Source: a virus. From it: DNA of 27,381 nucleotides. The position numbers and the translations under genes are program-made. The stretch covers positions 1 to 27,381 of IMG/VR virus record IMGVR_UViG_3300027851_000110. The stretch is one strand, 5' to 3'. Positions within the stretch are counted from its first letter, which is position 1; each line of letters starts with the position of its first letter. This document shows, piece by piece, positions 20,580 to 27,009 of this stretch. The notes beneath the pieces were generated by a model that saw nothing but the letters and a program-made list of their open reading frames with translations, was not told the origin of the DNA and did not search any database.

Positions 20580-21377
20580 TTAGCCAGCCATAGCTTTGTT
20601 GATTGCATCGTAGTTCTGCACGAACCATTCCTGGCTGTTCTGAGCTACTAAACGGTCAACATTCTGTGGGGTAATCGTGTTACTCGTCATAGACGAATTA
20701 ACCGCATTCCCCGTTGGTACGGCGGCTTGTTGTTTTTGGGCCAGGGATTTAAGTGCTTCTTGCTTCCCCTGCGACTTGAGAATATCAGCGTTATTACTAA
20801 CTGCCATAGCGTAACTAGCTTTGAGGATTGCTTCTGGTGAACCGTAAAGCCCTGCTGTTTGTGCAATCTCCGCCATCTCTGACTCGTACTGCCTTGCACC
20901 AGGATTAGCGTCCCAAAACTCACGAATAGAGTCTTTAACCTCCATACGCTGAAGTCGTTTAAGAACTTCTGGGTTTTGTCCAGTTGCTTGCGCCACTTGG
21001 GTAGCTGAATCATCGGACATTTGCCCCATGGTTCGCTCAAGTTCGCTCGCCCTCTTAGTTTTGTCATGCATCAGCTTTTCGGCGTTCATAGCCATCTTAG
21101 CTGCTTTTCTAGCGTTATCGCTATCGAGTTCTAAGCCCTTTGCTTGGGCGAACTTTGCGAGTTGTTCATCTTCACTAGACACTTCTGCCCGTGATTCTGG
21201 CTCGGCTGTCGCTTCTGCGGCTTGTTCCTCAGGTTCGCTGGTTGTTGTAACCGCCTCAGCTGATTCCGTCTCCTCTGGTTCTGCAATCGCCATGCCCTGG
21301 TCATCTATAGCGATGCCGTTGACACTTTGTACTGCGCCAGATTCAACAGGAGCTTCGGTTGTGGCTTCTCCGTCCAT
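20580..21377 (-). CDS. Scaffolding protein
   Basis: The 265-residue product has an acidic, Glu/Ala/Thr-rich disordered N-terminus (about 1-85, TESAEAVTTTSEPEEQAAEA), then a Lys/Arg helix region (KAAKMAMNAEKLMHDKTKRA, coiled-coil) and a C-terminal helical end. That is the layout of phage scaffold proteins, which guide coat assembly and then leave. It sits directly before the coat gene. The ATG at 21377 with AAAGG seven bases upstream is preferred to the upstream GTG. Its leader carries long inverted repeats (21397-21461) that could set its expression. Confidence 0.72.
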   Translation of the reverse strand: MDGEATTEAPVESGAVQSVNGIAIDDQGMAIAEPEETESAEAVTTTSEPEEQAAEATAEPESRAEVSSEDEQLAKFAQAKGLELDSDNARKAAKMAMNAEKLMHDKTKRASELERTMGQMSDDSATQVAQATGQNPEVLKRLQRMEVKDSIREFWDANPGARQYESEMAEIAQTAGLYGSPEAILKASYAMAVSNNADILKSQGKQEALKSLAQKQQAAVPTGNAVNSSMTSNTITPQNVDRLVAQNSQEWFVQNYDAINKAMAG

Positions 21378-21396
21378 GTTGTACCTTTCTCTTATC

Positions 21397-21461
21397 ACAC
21401 GCCCAGATTGTGGTTAGATTTAACATGGGCGTGTTAAATAATGTTCTAACCACAATCTGGG
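21397..21461 (-). promoter_or_regulatory. Interleaved inverted repeats in the scaffold leader
   Basis: On the minus strand CCCAGATTGTGGTTAGA (21445-21461) and TCTAACCACAATCTGGG (21402-21418) are perfect 17-bp complements. Between them ACACGCCCA (21426-21434) is complementary to TGGGCGTGT (21397-21405), which overlaps the end of the second 17-mer. The order is B, A, B', A', then the ribosome site of the scaffold gene (start 21377). The RNA could form a stem-loop with loop-tail pairing or two exclusive hairpins, changing access to the ribosome site or making a processing site between portal and scaffold mRNA. No T-run follows, so it is not a usual terminator. Confidence 0.75.
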
Positions 21462-21468
21462 AGTACGA

Positions 21469-21696
21469 CTACAGAGGCTTACCTTTCTTTATTTCAGTTG
21501 TAACAGACAGGATGTGTTCTTTAACTTGTCGGACTCCCTTGGCTTGCTGTGTGAAGTCGCGTGAAGCATCGGCGTTATTCTCAGCCCTTTCGTGCATACT
21601 CTCTATAAGACGGTCTAGTTCTGCAACAAAAGCCCTGCCCTCCTCGGATTTAATAAAGAAGTTCTGATAGGGTACTTTCAGTTTTAGGCCTTTCAT
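21469..21696 (-). CDS. Small helical protein after the portal
   Basis: The 75-residue product has helices with many charged residues (EGRAFVAELDRLIESMHERA, then QQAKGVRQVKEHILSVTTEI). It begins within the portal stop (ATGA), with no separate strong ribosome site, so it is coupled to portal translation. It lies before the long inverted repeats of the scaffold leader. A head-assembly chaperone is a guess from position. Confidence 0.55.
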   Translation of the reverse strand: MKGLKLKVPYQNFFIKSEEGRAFVAELDRLIESMHERAENNADASRDFTQQAKGVRQVKEHILSVTTEIKKGKPL

Positions 21697-23531
21697 AACT
21701 GCGCCCTTTGTAGTTCAGCTACTTTTTTAGCCATCTCTATTTCGTGCTTCTCTTGAGCGTTATCTAAAGCCTGTTGCTCACGTGCTGCTTTTAGCTCGGC
21801 CACAGGGTCAACTGGCGGCATATCCATTGGCATCTCTGGCGGCATTCCAGGCATCATCTCAGGAGGCATCATTGCCATAGGGTCAGTCGGCATAGCCATT
21901 GGGTCACCATCCATTCCAGGCATTCCTTCTATTTCAGGAGCAGGGGATGTTAGTTGCTCAACTTCGTCAGGATCGAGGTCAAATGAACGCTGCAAGACAA
22001 GCTTCTTTAGCTCTAACTGGTTCACGTCTGGGTCGCCAAGGAACGCACCAAGAAGTTCTTTAGCATCGTTGGCTTGCTTTTGTTTTTCGTTATTAATAGA
22101 TGTCTCAAGCTGTACCCGTGGTTCGTAGTCACCTTTAAAGTCAGAAGGGTCAAACTCCTCCCACCTTGCACCGTCTTTTCCGACAATCCTTACCATCATT
22201 GGTTCTGTAACGTAAAGCTGAACCATTTTTAAGACAATCTTAGCAACCTGGTAAAAGTAACCATTTTCAATTTGTGTCACCTTTAGGCTAAAGCGTTGAC
22301 CAGCGCCAGCTATCTGGGCGTTAATCTCTGTAGCCGTAGACTTAGCACCTTCAGCAGATGTACCTCGGATAACCTCGCTCGATGCGGTCGTCTCTCGGAT
22401 TTCGTTCTTGATGTTAGTTCGCTCTAGGAAAGCATCAGGGGGGATTGGGCGTTGTGCAATAGGGTTCAATGCACCTGCCTCTACTGGGTAAACAGCACCA
22501 GGTAAGTTCTCAATCTCACTCAAGAGATGTGCGTACTTAGGGTCAAGCGTATACATTTGGTTGAGGGTGTAGGTGATAGAGTCTATATTCTGGTTAGTGA
22601 TGTCGTTAAGAAGCTCCTGTTGGTCTGCGATAATGTCAATCTCACCCTTAGCGTAGAATAATGACTCGTCTACATAATCTCGCGCATCAGCAAACGGCAA
22701 CATTCCGTCTGGGTATTCCTGACCGTTTGATTCAGCTTTGAGCTTAAAGTAGTTAACAGAATCTTCGATAACGACTGACCTATTAGCAACGGATATAGTC
22801 TTATCTTTTGTCCAGTATTCGATGACTTCTATTTGTTTGTCTTGGGGTTCAGTAAGAGTAGAACCATACCACATATCTTTCTCTTGCTTGTCAGTGTTCT
22901 CCCCTTTTCCACCACCGCCATTGGCTATTTTATCCAGGTTGGTGTATTTTTTCTTCATTGGGTAGTTGCCGTCTGCGTCTGGTTCAGCATCTAAGTCTAC
23001 GATTTCAAATGATTCAAGTTCTTGTTTAGTTGTCAGATACCTACGTCCGCAGTAACTAGCAGTCTCAAGGCTTGAGGCGTTAGGGTCGATAAAGAAGTCA
23101 CGGATAGGCACGTTTATAAGGCAAGGATGATCGCCAGCCCAATAAAAGTAGTCAACGGCTGTTCCTAGTTTGAACATATTGCGACCAGTATTAATGACTT
23201 TTAAGCTCCACTGGTCTTTCTCCCAGTAGTAGTCAAGTAGCGAATTAAGAATGTCAGTCTTTTGGTCTTGCTTATCTTGTGGCGCAAGGTAGCCGAACTT
23301 AGGTTTAGAACCAAAAAGCCCAGACGTTAGAGTTTCAACGGTAGAAAAGGCCATAGGGACAAATGTATCTGTGATACCTACGTATCCACGTTTAACACGA
23401 TTCCCATTGTAAAGGTATTGGTTATTTTGCCAGCGCTGATGCCATGCACCTTGCACGTATTCCCAAGAGGCGTTGAAGTCTCCCACAACCTGATTAAGAC
23501 TGTCCTGCTTGTTTGCGCGTTTTGTGGGCAT
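21693..23531 (-). CDS. Portal protein (P22/T7-like podovirus type)
   Basis: The 612-residue protein is a phage portal, the dodecameric ring at the packaging vertex. It has an N-terminal helix region (SWEYVQGAWHQRWQNNQYLY), stem and wing strands with a motif-like VIRGTSAEGAKSTATEINAQ at about 389-408, and a long crown helix (QRFSLKVTQIENGYFYQVAK onward). Residues about 536-580 are a Met/Pro-rich low-complexity stretch, then a charged helical end (EQQALDNAQEKHEIEMAKKV). It follows terminase and precedes the scaffold, the classic order. The start at 23531 has TAGGAT upstream. The Met/Pro-rich tail is unusual for the family. Confidence 0.8.
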   Translation of the reverse strand: MPTKRANKQDSLNQVVGDFNASWEYVQGAWHQRWQNNQYLYNGNRVKRGYVGITDTFVPMAFSTVETLTSGLFGSKPKFGYLAPQDKQDQKTDILNSLLDYYWEKDQWSLKVINTGRNMFKLGTAVDYFYWAGDHPCLINVPIRDFFIDPNASSLETASYCGRRYLTTKQELESFEIVDLDAEPDADGNYPMKKKYTNLDKIANGGGGKGENTDKQEKDMWYGSTLTEPQDKQIEVIEYWTKDKTISVANRSVVIEDSVNYFKLKAESNGQEYPDGMLPFADARDYVDESLFYAKGEIDIIADQQELLNDITNQNIDSITYTLNQMYTLDPKYAHLLSEIENLPGAVYPVEAGALNPIAQRPIPPDAFLERTNIKNEIRETTASSEVIRGTSAEGAKSTATEINAQIAGAGQRFSLKVTQIENGYFYQVAKIVLKMVQLYVTEPMMVRIVGKDGARWEEFDPSDFKGDYEPRVQLETSINNEKQKQANDAKELLGAFLGDPDVNQLELKKLVLQRSFDLDPDEVEQLTSPAPEIEGMPGMDGDPMAMPTDPMAMMPPEMMPGMPPEMPMDMPPVDPVAELKAAREQQALDNAQEKHEIEMAKKVAELQRAQL

Positions 23532-23546
23532 TAAATATCCTATACC

Positions 23547-23655
23547 CGTGTCCGATATAGCTAGTATAGCATTAACGGTTTATAAGTAAATAGTAACTTT
23601 ATTTAGCACAGGCTCGGACACGAAGCAATTTATTACTTAGTACCTGTGCTAAATA
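23547..23655 (-). promoter_or_regulatory. Interleaved inverted repeats in the portal leader
   Basis: On the minus strand TATTTAGCACAGG (23643-23655) and CCTGTGCTAAATA (23600-23612) are perfect 13-bp complements. In the loop CGTGTCCGA (23614-23622) is complementary to TCGGACACG (23547-23555), which lies just before the portal ribosome site. The order is B, A, B', A', ribosome site, as in the scaffold leader, though the sequences are unrelated. It could form a pseudoknot. An internal promoter (23563-23571) would give a transcript that keeps only A'. Confidence 0.72.
23563..23571 (-). promoter_or_regulatory. Extended -10 promoter of the portal gene
   Basis: On the minus strand TGCTATACT (-10 at 23563-23568) lies between B' and A' of the inverted-repeat set. 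The predicted transcript starts near 23556, just ahead of TCGGACACG. No good -35. Confidence 0.45.
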
Positions 23656-23661
23656 GAACCA

Positions 23662-25095
23662 CTATCTTTGCGCCGCCTTTCTACTCATCATGTCTTTAGG
23701 TTTAAACGAGTGAATAGCACGACTCGTCACCCCCTCGCCTGTTACTAACTCGTAAATGCCCGACAATACGTCAGGCGCATCGTCGTGTTCATTTTTGCCC
23801 TTACGCTGATATGTGAGAAGCTGCGTAGCAAACCCAGGCCACTTACTCATCCAGCCTATTGGCATTAATACGTTTTTAGATACCCAGGCACTTGAGGATA
23901 TAATCCTTGAGTCTTTGTTGCCTAGCTGAACCTTGTCGTTGATTACACATTTCATGTAGCCAGACTCTTTCATCAATCTGTCTATATTGCGGCCAAAGCC
24001 ACGACCACCGTTATTGGACTCTATCGTTGCCACGTTCACATTATTCCTAATAAGCATTTCAGCTACGTTTGGCTCTGTTTCCTCCATCGGCTCATCGCTA
24101 AACTCAACATCAAGCAGGTACACTTTACCGTTAGATTCTCCGTAGACGACTGAACATAGGTAGTCTTTACCTTTATCGGCTGTGTCTGTGTAGTTATGTC
24201 TTACCTCAAAATCAGGCAGCTCATCGTAGGTATAAAAACCATCATACAATCGTCCTTCTACGTCAATAGGCTTCTGATTATAGTTAGCTTCAACAATCTC
24301 CCGTGACATCTCTTTAGTTTTGATCGTGTAACTCTCTTTGTTTAGAATATCATCACAAAGCATTGTTCCGTCGTCCTGTACTGCTTTAAATGTGATAACT
24401 TCCACCATGTCGCCGTAGTGGTCAATGATTTTTCCTGATAAGTCCTCTTGCGCCCAACGAGTCATAACAGCAATAACCTTCCAGTCGTTTCCCTCAGTAC
24501 GAGATAGCATTGTGTTAGTAAGCCACTCCCAATCTTTCTCAAGCTTAACTGGGTTATAAGCTTCCTCGGCGTTTTTGATAATGTCGTCAAGAATGATGTA
24601 GTTAGCACCAAAACCAGTGGCCGTACCTGTCGGAGAAGTTGCAAGATAGTTGTCCTGGCTGCTTCCCTCAAGCGACCAGAGAGACTTAGACGCTTGACCA
24701 TACTTAATCTTTGTTTTAGGGAATACGTCACCGTAGACATCGATACCTTCGCTTTTCTTTTCGTCGATGCTGTCCCGTACCTTGCGTGCAAACGTAGTCG
24801 ACAGGGTTTCGTTATATGAGCCTGTCATAACTTTCATATACGGGTTTAAACCAAAAAGCCACTCGACTAGGTTAGTAGCCGTAAGTGACTTTAGGTGACG
24901 AGGAGGTAGGTTAATCACTAAAAACTGCTTTTCGTTTTGTTCAGTAAAAGCTTGTATACGATCACAAACCTCTTTTAAGTATGTACGATCTTCAGCGTAA
25001 AGAGTAGGGAATCTAAGTTGACAGTAATCGTAAAAGCTACGACGAGCAAGTTCTTTCTTTGCCTCCCCTTTTACCTCAAGAGGGATTATCGCCAT
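23662..25095 (-). CDS. terL: Terminase large subunit
   Basis: The 477-residue protein is the packaging motor with ATPase and nuclease domains. The Walker A variant is LPPRHLKS (about 63-70), and Walker B is YIILDD (166-171) with its acidic end D170-D171. The coupling motif is VMTRW (210-214). In the nuclease half DTADKGKDYL carries the first acidic site (D304, D307), TIESNNGG (358-364) a second, and HDDAPDVL (437-444) the C-terminal acid pair. The start overlaps the terS gene by 20 bases. Length and order are normal for a complete TerL. Confidence 0.9.
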   Translation of the reverse strand: MAIIPLEVKGEAKKELARRSFYDYCQLRFPTLYAEDRTYLKEVCDRIQAFTEQNEKQFLVINLPPRHLKSLTATNLVEWLFGLNPYMKVMTGSYNETLSTTFARKVRDSIDEKKSEGIDVYGDVFPKTKIKYGQASKSLWSLEGSSQDNYLATSPTGTATGFGANYIILDDIIKNAEEAYNPVKLEKDWEWLTNTMLSRTEGNDWKVIAVMTRWAQEDLSGKIIDHYGDMVEVITFKAVQDDGTMLCDDILNKESYTIKTKEMSREIVEANYNQKPIDVEGRLYDGFYTYDELPDFEVRHNYTDTADKGKDYLCSVVYGESNGKVYLLDVEFSDEPMEETEPNVAEMLIRNNVNVATIESNNGGRGFGRNIDRLMKESGYMKCVINDKVQLGNKDSRIISSSAWVSKNVLMPIGWMSKWPGFATQLLTYQRKGKNEHDDAPDVLSGIYELVTGEGVTSRAIHSFKPKDMMSRKAAQR

Positions 25096-25492
25096 TTACA
25101 AGTTTCCGTAGTTCTTCTGTTGATAAGTTAGCATAGGGATTTATTCCCTCGCCTTTAGAGGTGATATCCGTAGCGCTTTGCTCTACATAGCCATGTTTGC
25201 CGCTAAGAATAAGTTTAGCGATAGACGCATTGTACTTATTGTTAAGGGCATTCTGTATAAGCTTTTGTGCCTGTTTTGCTCGTAGTTCACTAACGATGTA
25301 GGAAAACTCTTTGTTTTCTTTCTCCCAATCGTAAACAGTATCTCTACTAATAGAAAGTTCTATCGCTAGTCCCTCTATAGTAGGGAGTTGAGTATCAGTA
25401 GAGTCATCCATACCATTTAGGTATTCTCTAGCTAGTTCAATAACTTCGTCCGTAAGTTTTGTTGGTCGTCCGCCTGGGTGCTTATCGCTCAT
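25076..25492 (-). CDS. terS: Terminase small subunit
   Basis: The 138-residue protein begins GGRPTKLTDEVIELAREYLN and has a helix-turn-helix-like LPTIEGLAIELSISRDTVYD, then WEKENKEFSYIVSELRAKQA and LIQNALNNKYNASIAKLILS. This is the style of small terminases of the P22 gp3/packaging family, which recognise phage DNA and feed TerL. A TATAAT box ends six bases before its ATG and no ribosome site is visible, predicting leaderless mRNA. TerL overlaps its end. Confidence 0.85.
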   Translation of the reverse strand: MSDKHPGGRPTKLTDEVIELAREYLNGMDDSTDTQLPTIEGLAIELSISRDTVYDWEKENKEFSYIVSELRAKQAQKLIQNALNNKYNASIAKLILSGKHGYVEQSATDITSKGEGINPYANLSTEELRKLVNGDNPS

Positions 25493-25498
25493 GGTTGC

Positions 25499-25507
25499 AT
25501 TATACCA
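25499..25507 (-). promoter_or_regulatory. Extended -10 promoter of the terminase genes, predicted leaderless
   Basis: On the minus strand TGGTATAAT (-10 at 25499-25504) ends six bases before the terS ATG (25492), so the first transcribed base is predicted to be the A of ATG. It overlaps the sequence after the 10-residue ORF stop. Confidence 0.55.
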
Positions 25508-25516
25508 TAACTAGTA

Positions 25517-25549
25517 TTAGTAGCTTTTCTTTTTTTTCTTGCCGTACAT
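25517..25549 (-). CDS. Micro-ORF: 10-residue basic peptide MYGKKKKKSY
   Basis: An ATG preceded by a strong ribosome site (AAGGAG, 7 bases before ATG) opens a 10-codon frame, MYGKKKKKSY, between the 85-residue gene and the terminase promoter. The clean ribosome site is unlikely to be chance. Short Lys-rich peptides can bind DNA or RNA or condense nucleic acids. It is too short for homology. It could also be a translated spacer. Confidence 0.48.
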   Translation of the reverse strand: MYGKKKKKSY

Positions 25550-25559
25550 AGTATTCTCC

Positions 25560-25817
25560 TTACTTATCTTTAGCTTTTGTAGCTGTTTGATGATCTATTG
25601 GTTTTAGCTCGAATTTGTGGTCCACTGGCTTAACTTCTATATCTAAGTACGTGAGCAGTGCATCAAGCTTGTCTTCTAGCCTGTAGACCCTCTCAGTGAT
25701 GGGTAAGTAGTTGTGTTGGTATGCGAAAGGTGACTGATAGGAAATATCTTCTTTTACGCTTGCAAGGTCTTCTCTTAAAAATGCTATGTCTCTTTGTAGT
25801 TTTTTAATTCGTCCCAT
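25560..25817 (-). CDS. Small coiled-coil protein (85 aa), unknown
   Basis: The product starts MGRIKKLQRDIAFLREDLAS and continues with VKEDISYQS, then a second helix (TERVYRLEDKLDALLTYLDI) and a polar tail rich in Lys, Asp and His. It is a probable coiled-coil with a hinge. AGGAG lies six bases before ATG, and an extended -10 promoter lies just upstream (25838-25846). It is cotranscribed with the micro-ORFs and precedes the terminase. No family recognised. Confidence 0.55.
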   Translation of the reverse strand: MGRIKKLQRDIAFLREDLASVKEDISYQSPFAYQHNYLPITERVYRLEDKLDALLTYLDIEVKPVDHKFELKPIDHQTATKAKDK

Positions 25818-25830
25818 AGTATCTCCTATT

Positions 25831-25890
25831 TTAGTTTATTATACCACGCTTACGGTTTATTGTACTACTCCTTAGTTGTTGGTGGTTCAT
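25831..25890 (-). CDS. Micro-ORF: 19-residue peptide MNHQQLRSSTINRKRGIIN
   Basis: The ORF has GAGGAG six bases before ATG, in the tail of the preceding 17-residue ORF, and ends inside the promoter of the 85-residue gene. The peptide is basic and hydrophilic. Part of a chain of micro-ORFs; function unknown, and the dual use as promoter DNA could mean it is not a real protein. Confidence 0.4.
   Translation of the reverse strand: MNHQQLRSSTINRKRGIIN
25838..25846 (-). promoter_or_regulatory. Extended -10 promoter of the 85-residue gene
   Basis: On the minus strand TGGTATAAT (-10 at 25838-25843) lies 20 bases before the ATG at 25817 and has the same TGG extension as the terminase promoter. It overlaps codons of the 19-residue micro-ORF. 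Confidence 0.5.
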
Positions 25891-25893
25891 AGG

Positions 25894-25947
25894 TTACTCC
25901 TCTCCCTCTGCTTGAAATTCGTCTGATAGTAGGTGTGATGCGGTCAT
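25894..25947 (-). CDS. Micro-ORF: 17-residue peptide MTASHLLSDEFQAEGEE
   Basis: Its ATG overlaps the TGA of the 29-residue ORF (ATGA), and its last codons supply the ribosome site for the next micro-ORF. The peptide is acidic and helix-prone. The coupling at both ends suggests translated ORFs rather than random ones. No function can be inferred. Confidence 0.42.
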   Translation of the reverse strand: MTASHLLSDEFQAEGEE

Positions 25948-26033
25948 GAGTTAGCCCCTTGTGTCAGTGGCTTGTACTCCCACTTGGTTACTTCATATAC
26001 TTGGCGACATAACTCTATCAATTCTTTGTCCAT
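25944..26033 (-). CDS. Small protein (29 aa), paralogue of the fragment before the HNH gene
   Basis: The ORF reads MDKELIELCRQVYEVTKWEY then KPLTQGANS. GAGG lies seven bases before the ATG, within the end of the HNH gene. It is related to the 14-codon ORF on the other side of the HNH gene (MDNELLELCKEVYA), with mostly silent or conservative changes, so the pair derives from one small gene. It is coupled to the 17-residue ORF through ATGA. Confidence 0.5.
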   Translation of the reverse strand: MDKELIELCRQVYEVTKWEYKPLTQGANS

Positions 26034-26034
26034 C

Positions 26035-26661
26035 TCATACCTCTATCTTATTTAATCTTGCATATTCTTTGTGATACTTCAAAGCTGCGCTGTTGTACGC
26101 CTTAGCTGCATCTATTTCGTTATCAAAGTATCCTAGGTGTGTAAGTGTATGGTCGTGACCAATCTTTGAATACCACTTGTGACTTGCTTTATGGTAATAG
26201 ACGCCCTTATAAGCCGAGGGAGTAGAACGTTTTATCGCAGCTCTATTAACATTATTTTTACCTCGTGTAACAAGTCTTAGGCTTTCTCTGCGATTGTCTA
26301 ACTTATCTCCGTTCTTATGGTCTACTACAAGCCCATTCTTTTCGCCCATGACAATATCGTGCAAGTATGTAGTCCTGCCTCTTTCAATATCATTACGAAT
26401 AACGTAATTTCCAGCATCTAAATGCCATTTATAAGGTTCGATTTGTGGCAGACACTCAATATCAGCCAGTGCATAATTTCCCATAGCCTTGCCGCCCAAT
26501 GGTATTTTGATAACATCACCTTCTATAACTAGTGGTCGTGCATCAAACCCAGTAGGTTTAAAAGGGTCTTTCCCTCTGTAAGACCGTAAGTAATGCATAC
26601 GACAAAAACCTTTCGCAAGATATTTGCGTTCACAGCCATCAACAACACACTGTCTAGGCAT
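26035..26661 (-). CDS. HNH endonuclease with AP2-like DNA-binding domain
   Basis: The 208-residue protein is a phage HNH homing-type nuclease. The N-terminal segment has a C-x4-C...C-x2-H metal knuckle (CVVDGCERKYLAKGFCRMHY). HNH core follows at about 113-135: VVDHKNGDKLDNRRESLRLV, with the last residues GKNN. The C-terminal domain (SAYKGVYYHKASHKWYSKIG onward, then HLGYFDNEIDAAKAYNSAAL) is an AP2-type DNA-binding domain. The start at 26661 has AAGGA inside the 14-codon ORF before it. It is flanked by related small-gene starts, as expected of a mobile gene inserted into a host phage gene. Confidence 0.85.
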   Translation of the reverse strand: MPRQCVVDGCERKYLAKGFCRMHYLRSYRGKDPFKPTGFDARPLVIEGDVIKIPLGGKAMGNYALADIECLPQIEPYKWHLDAGNYVIRNDIERGRTTYLHDIVMGEKNGLVVDHKNGDKLDNRRESLRLVTRGKNNVNRAAIKRSTPSAYKGVYYHKASHKWYSKIGHDHTLTHLGYFDNEIDAAKAYNSAALKYHKEYARLNKIEV

Positions 26662-26698
26662 ACACTTCCTTACACAGCTCTAATAGTTCGTTATCCAT
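26654..26698 (-). CDS. Truncated small ORF (14 aa), MDNELLELCKEVYA, at the HNH insertion
   Basis: The ORF starts at 26698, overlapping the TGA of the 103-residue gene (TGATG), with a strong ribosome site, GGAGGGG. It stops after 14 codons, within the first codons of the HNH gene. The same start, diverged, occurs after the HNH gene in the 29-residue ORF. A real start followed by a short end suggests a truncated gene, whose codons now supply AAGGA as ribosome site for the HNH gene. Confidence 0.5.
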   Translation of the reverse strand: MDNELLELCKEVYA

Positions 26699-27009
26699 CA
26701 CTTCCCCTCCTTCTTATTAAGTTGTGCTTGAAGCTCAGAGCGGTATTTTCTTAGGTCAACCTGAAGTTGGTACGTAATTTCATCGCTTGGCATTTCGTCT
26801 GATAAGTACTGCTGTAGTACGTCGTAAGTGCTGTTTGTCTCGTCTATCCTTGCCTCAACTACCTTTTCTTGTACGTATTGGTCGATGAGGGCGAGACCCT
26901 GTTCAACAGTCAACCCTTGTGACTTCTCGTAGTCTCCGTTCCAGCCTTTCAGCCTTACCGCTTCAAGAACCCAAGCAACACCTTCTTCTGTATTCGTATT
27001 AGTCTTCAT
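26698..27009 (-). CDS. Small unknown protein (103 aa)
   Basis: The protein starts MKTNTNTEEGVAWVLEAVRL and continues in helices with many charged residues (LTVEQGLALIDQYVQEKVVE). The start overlaps the preceding gene by 11 bases, with AAAGGCGG upstream. It shares its first five residues, MKTNT, with the preceding gene product. No family recognised; probably part of an early-gene cluster. Confidence 0.55.
   Translation of the reverse strand: MKTNTNTEEGVAWVLEAVRLKGWNGDYEKSQGLTVEQGLALIDQYVQEKVVEARIDETNSTYDVLQQYLSDEMPSDEITYQLQVDLRKYRSELQAQLNKKEGK

Noticed and set aside
21422-21431. AACATGGGC on the plus strand as a fourth copy of the shared leader element
   Set aside because: It is in the opposite orientation to the genes, differs after GGGC, and has no -10 box at the right spacing. 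It is part of the inverted-repeat set.
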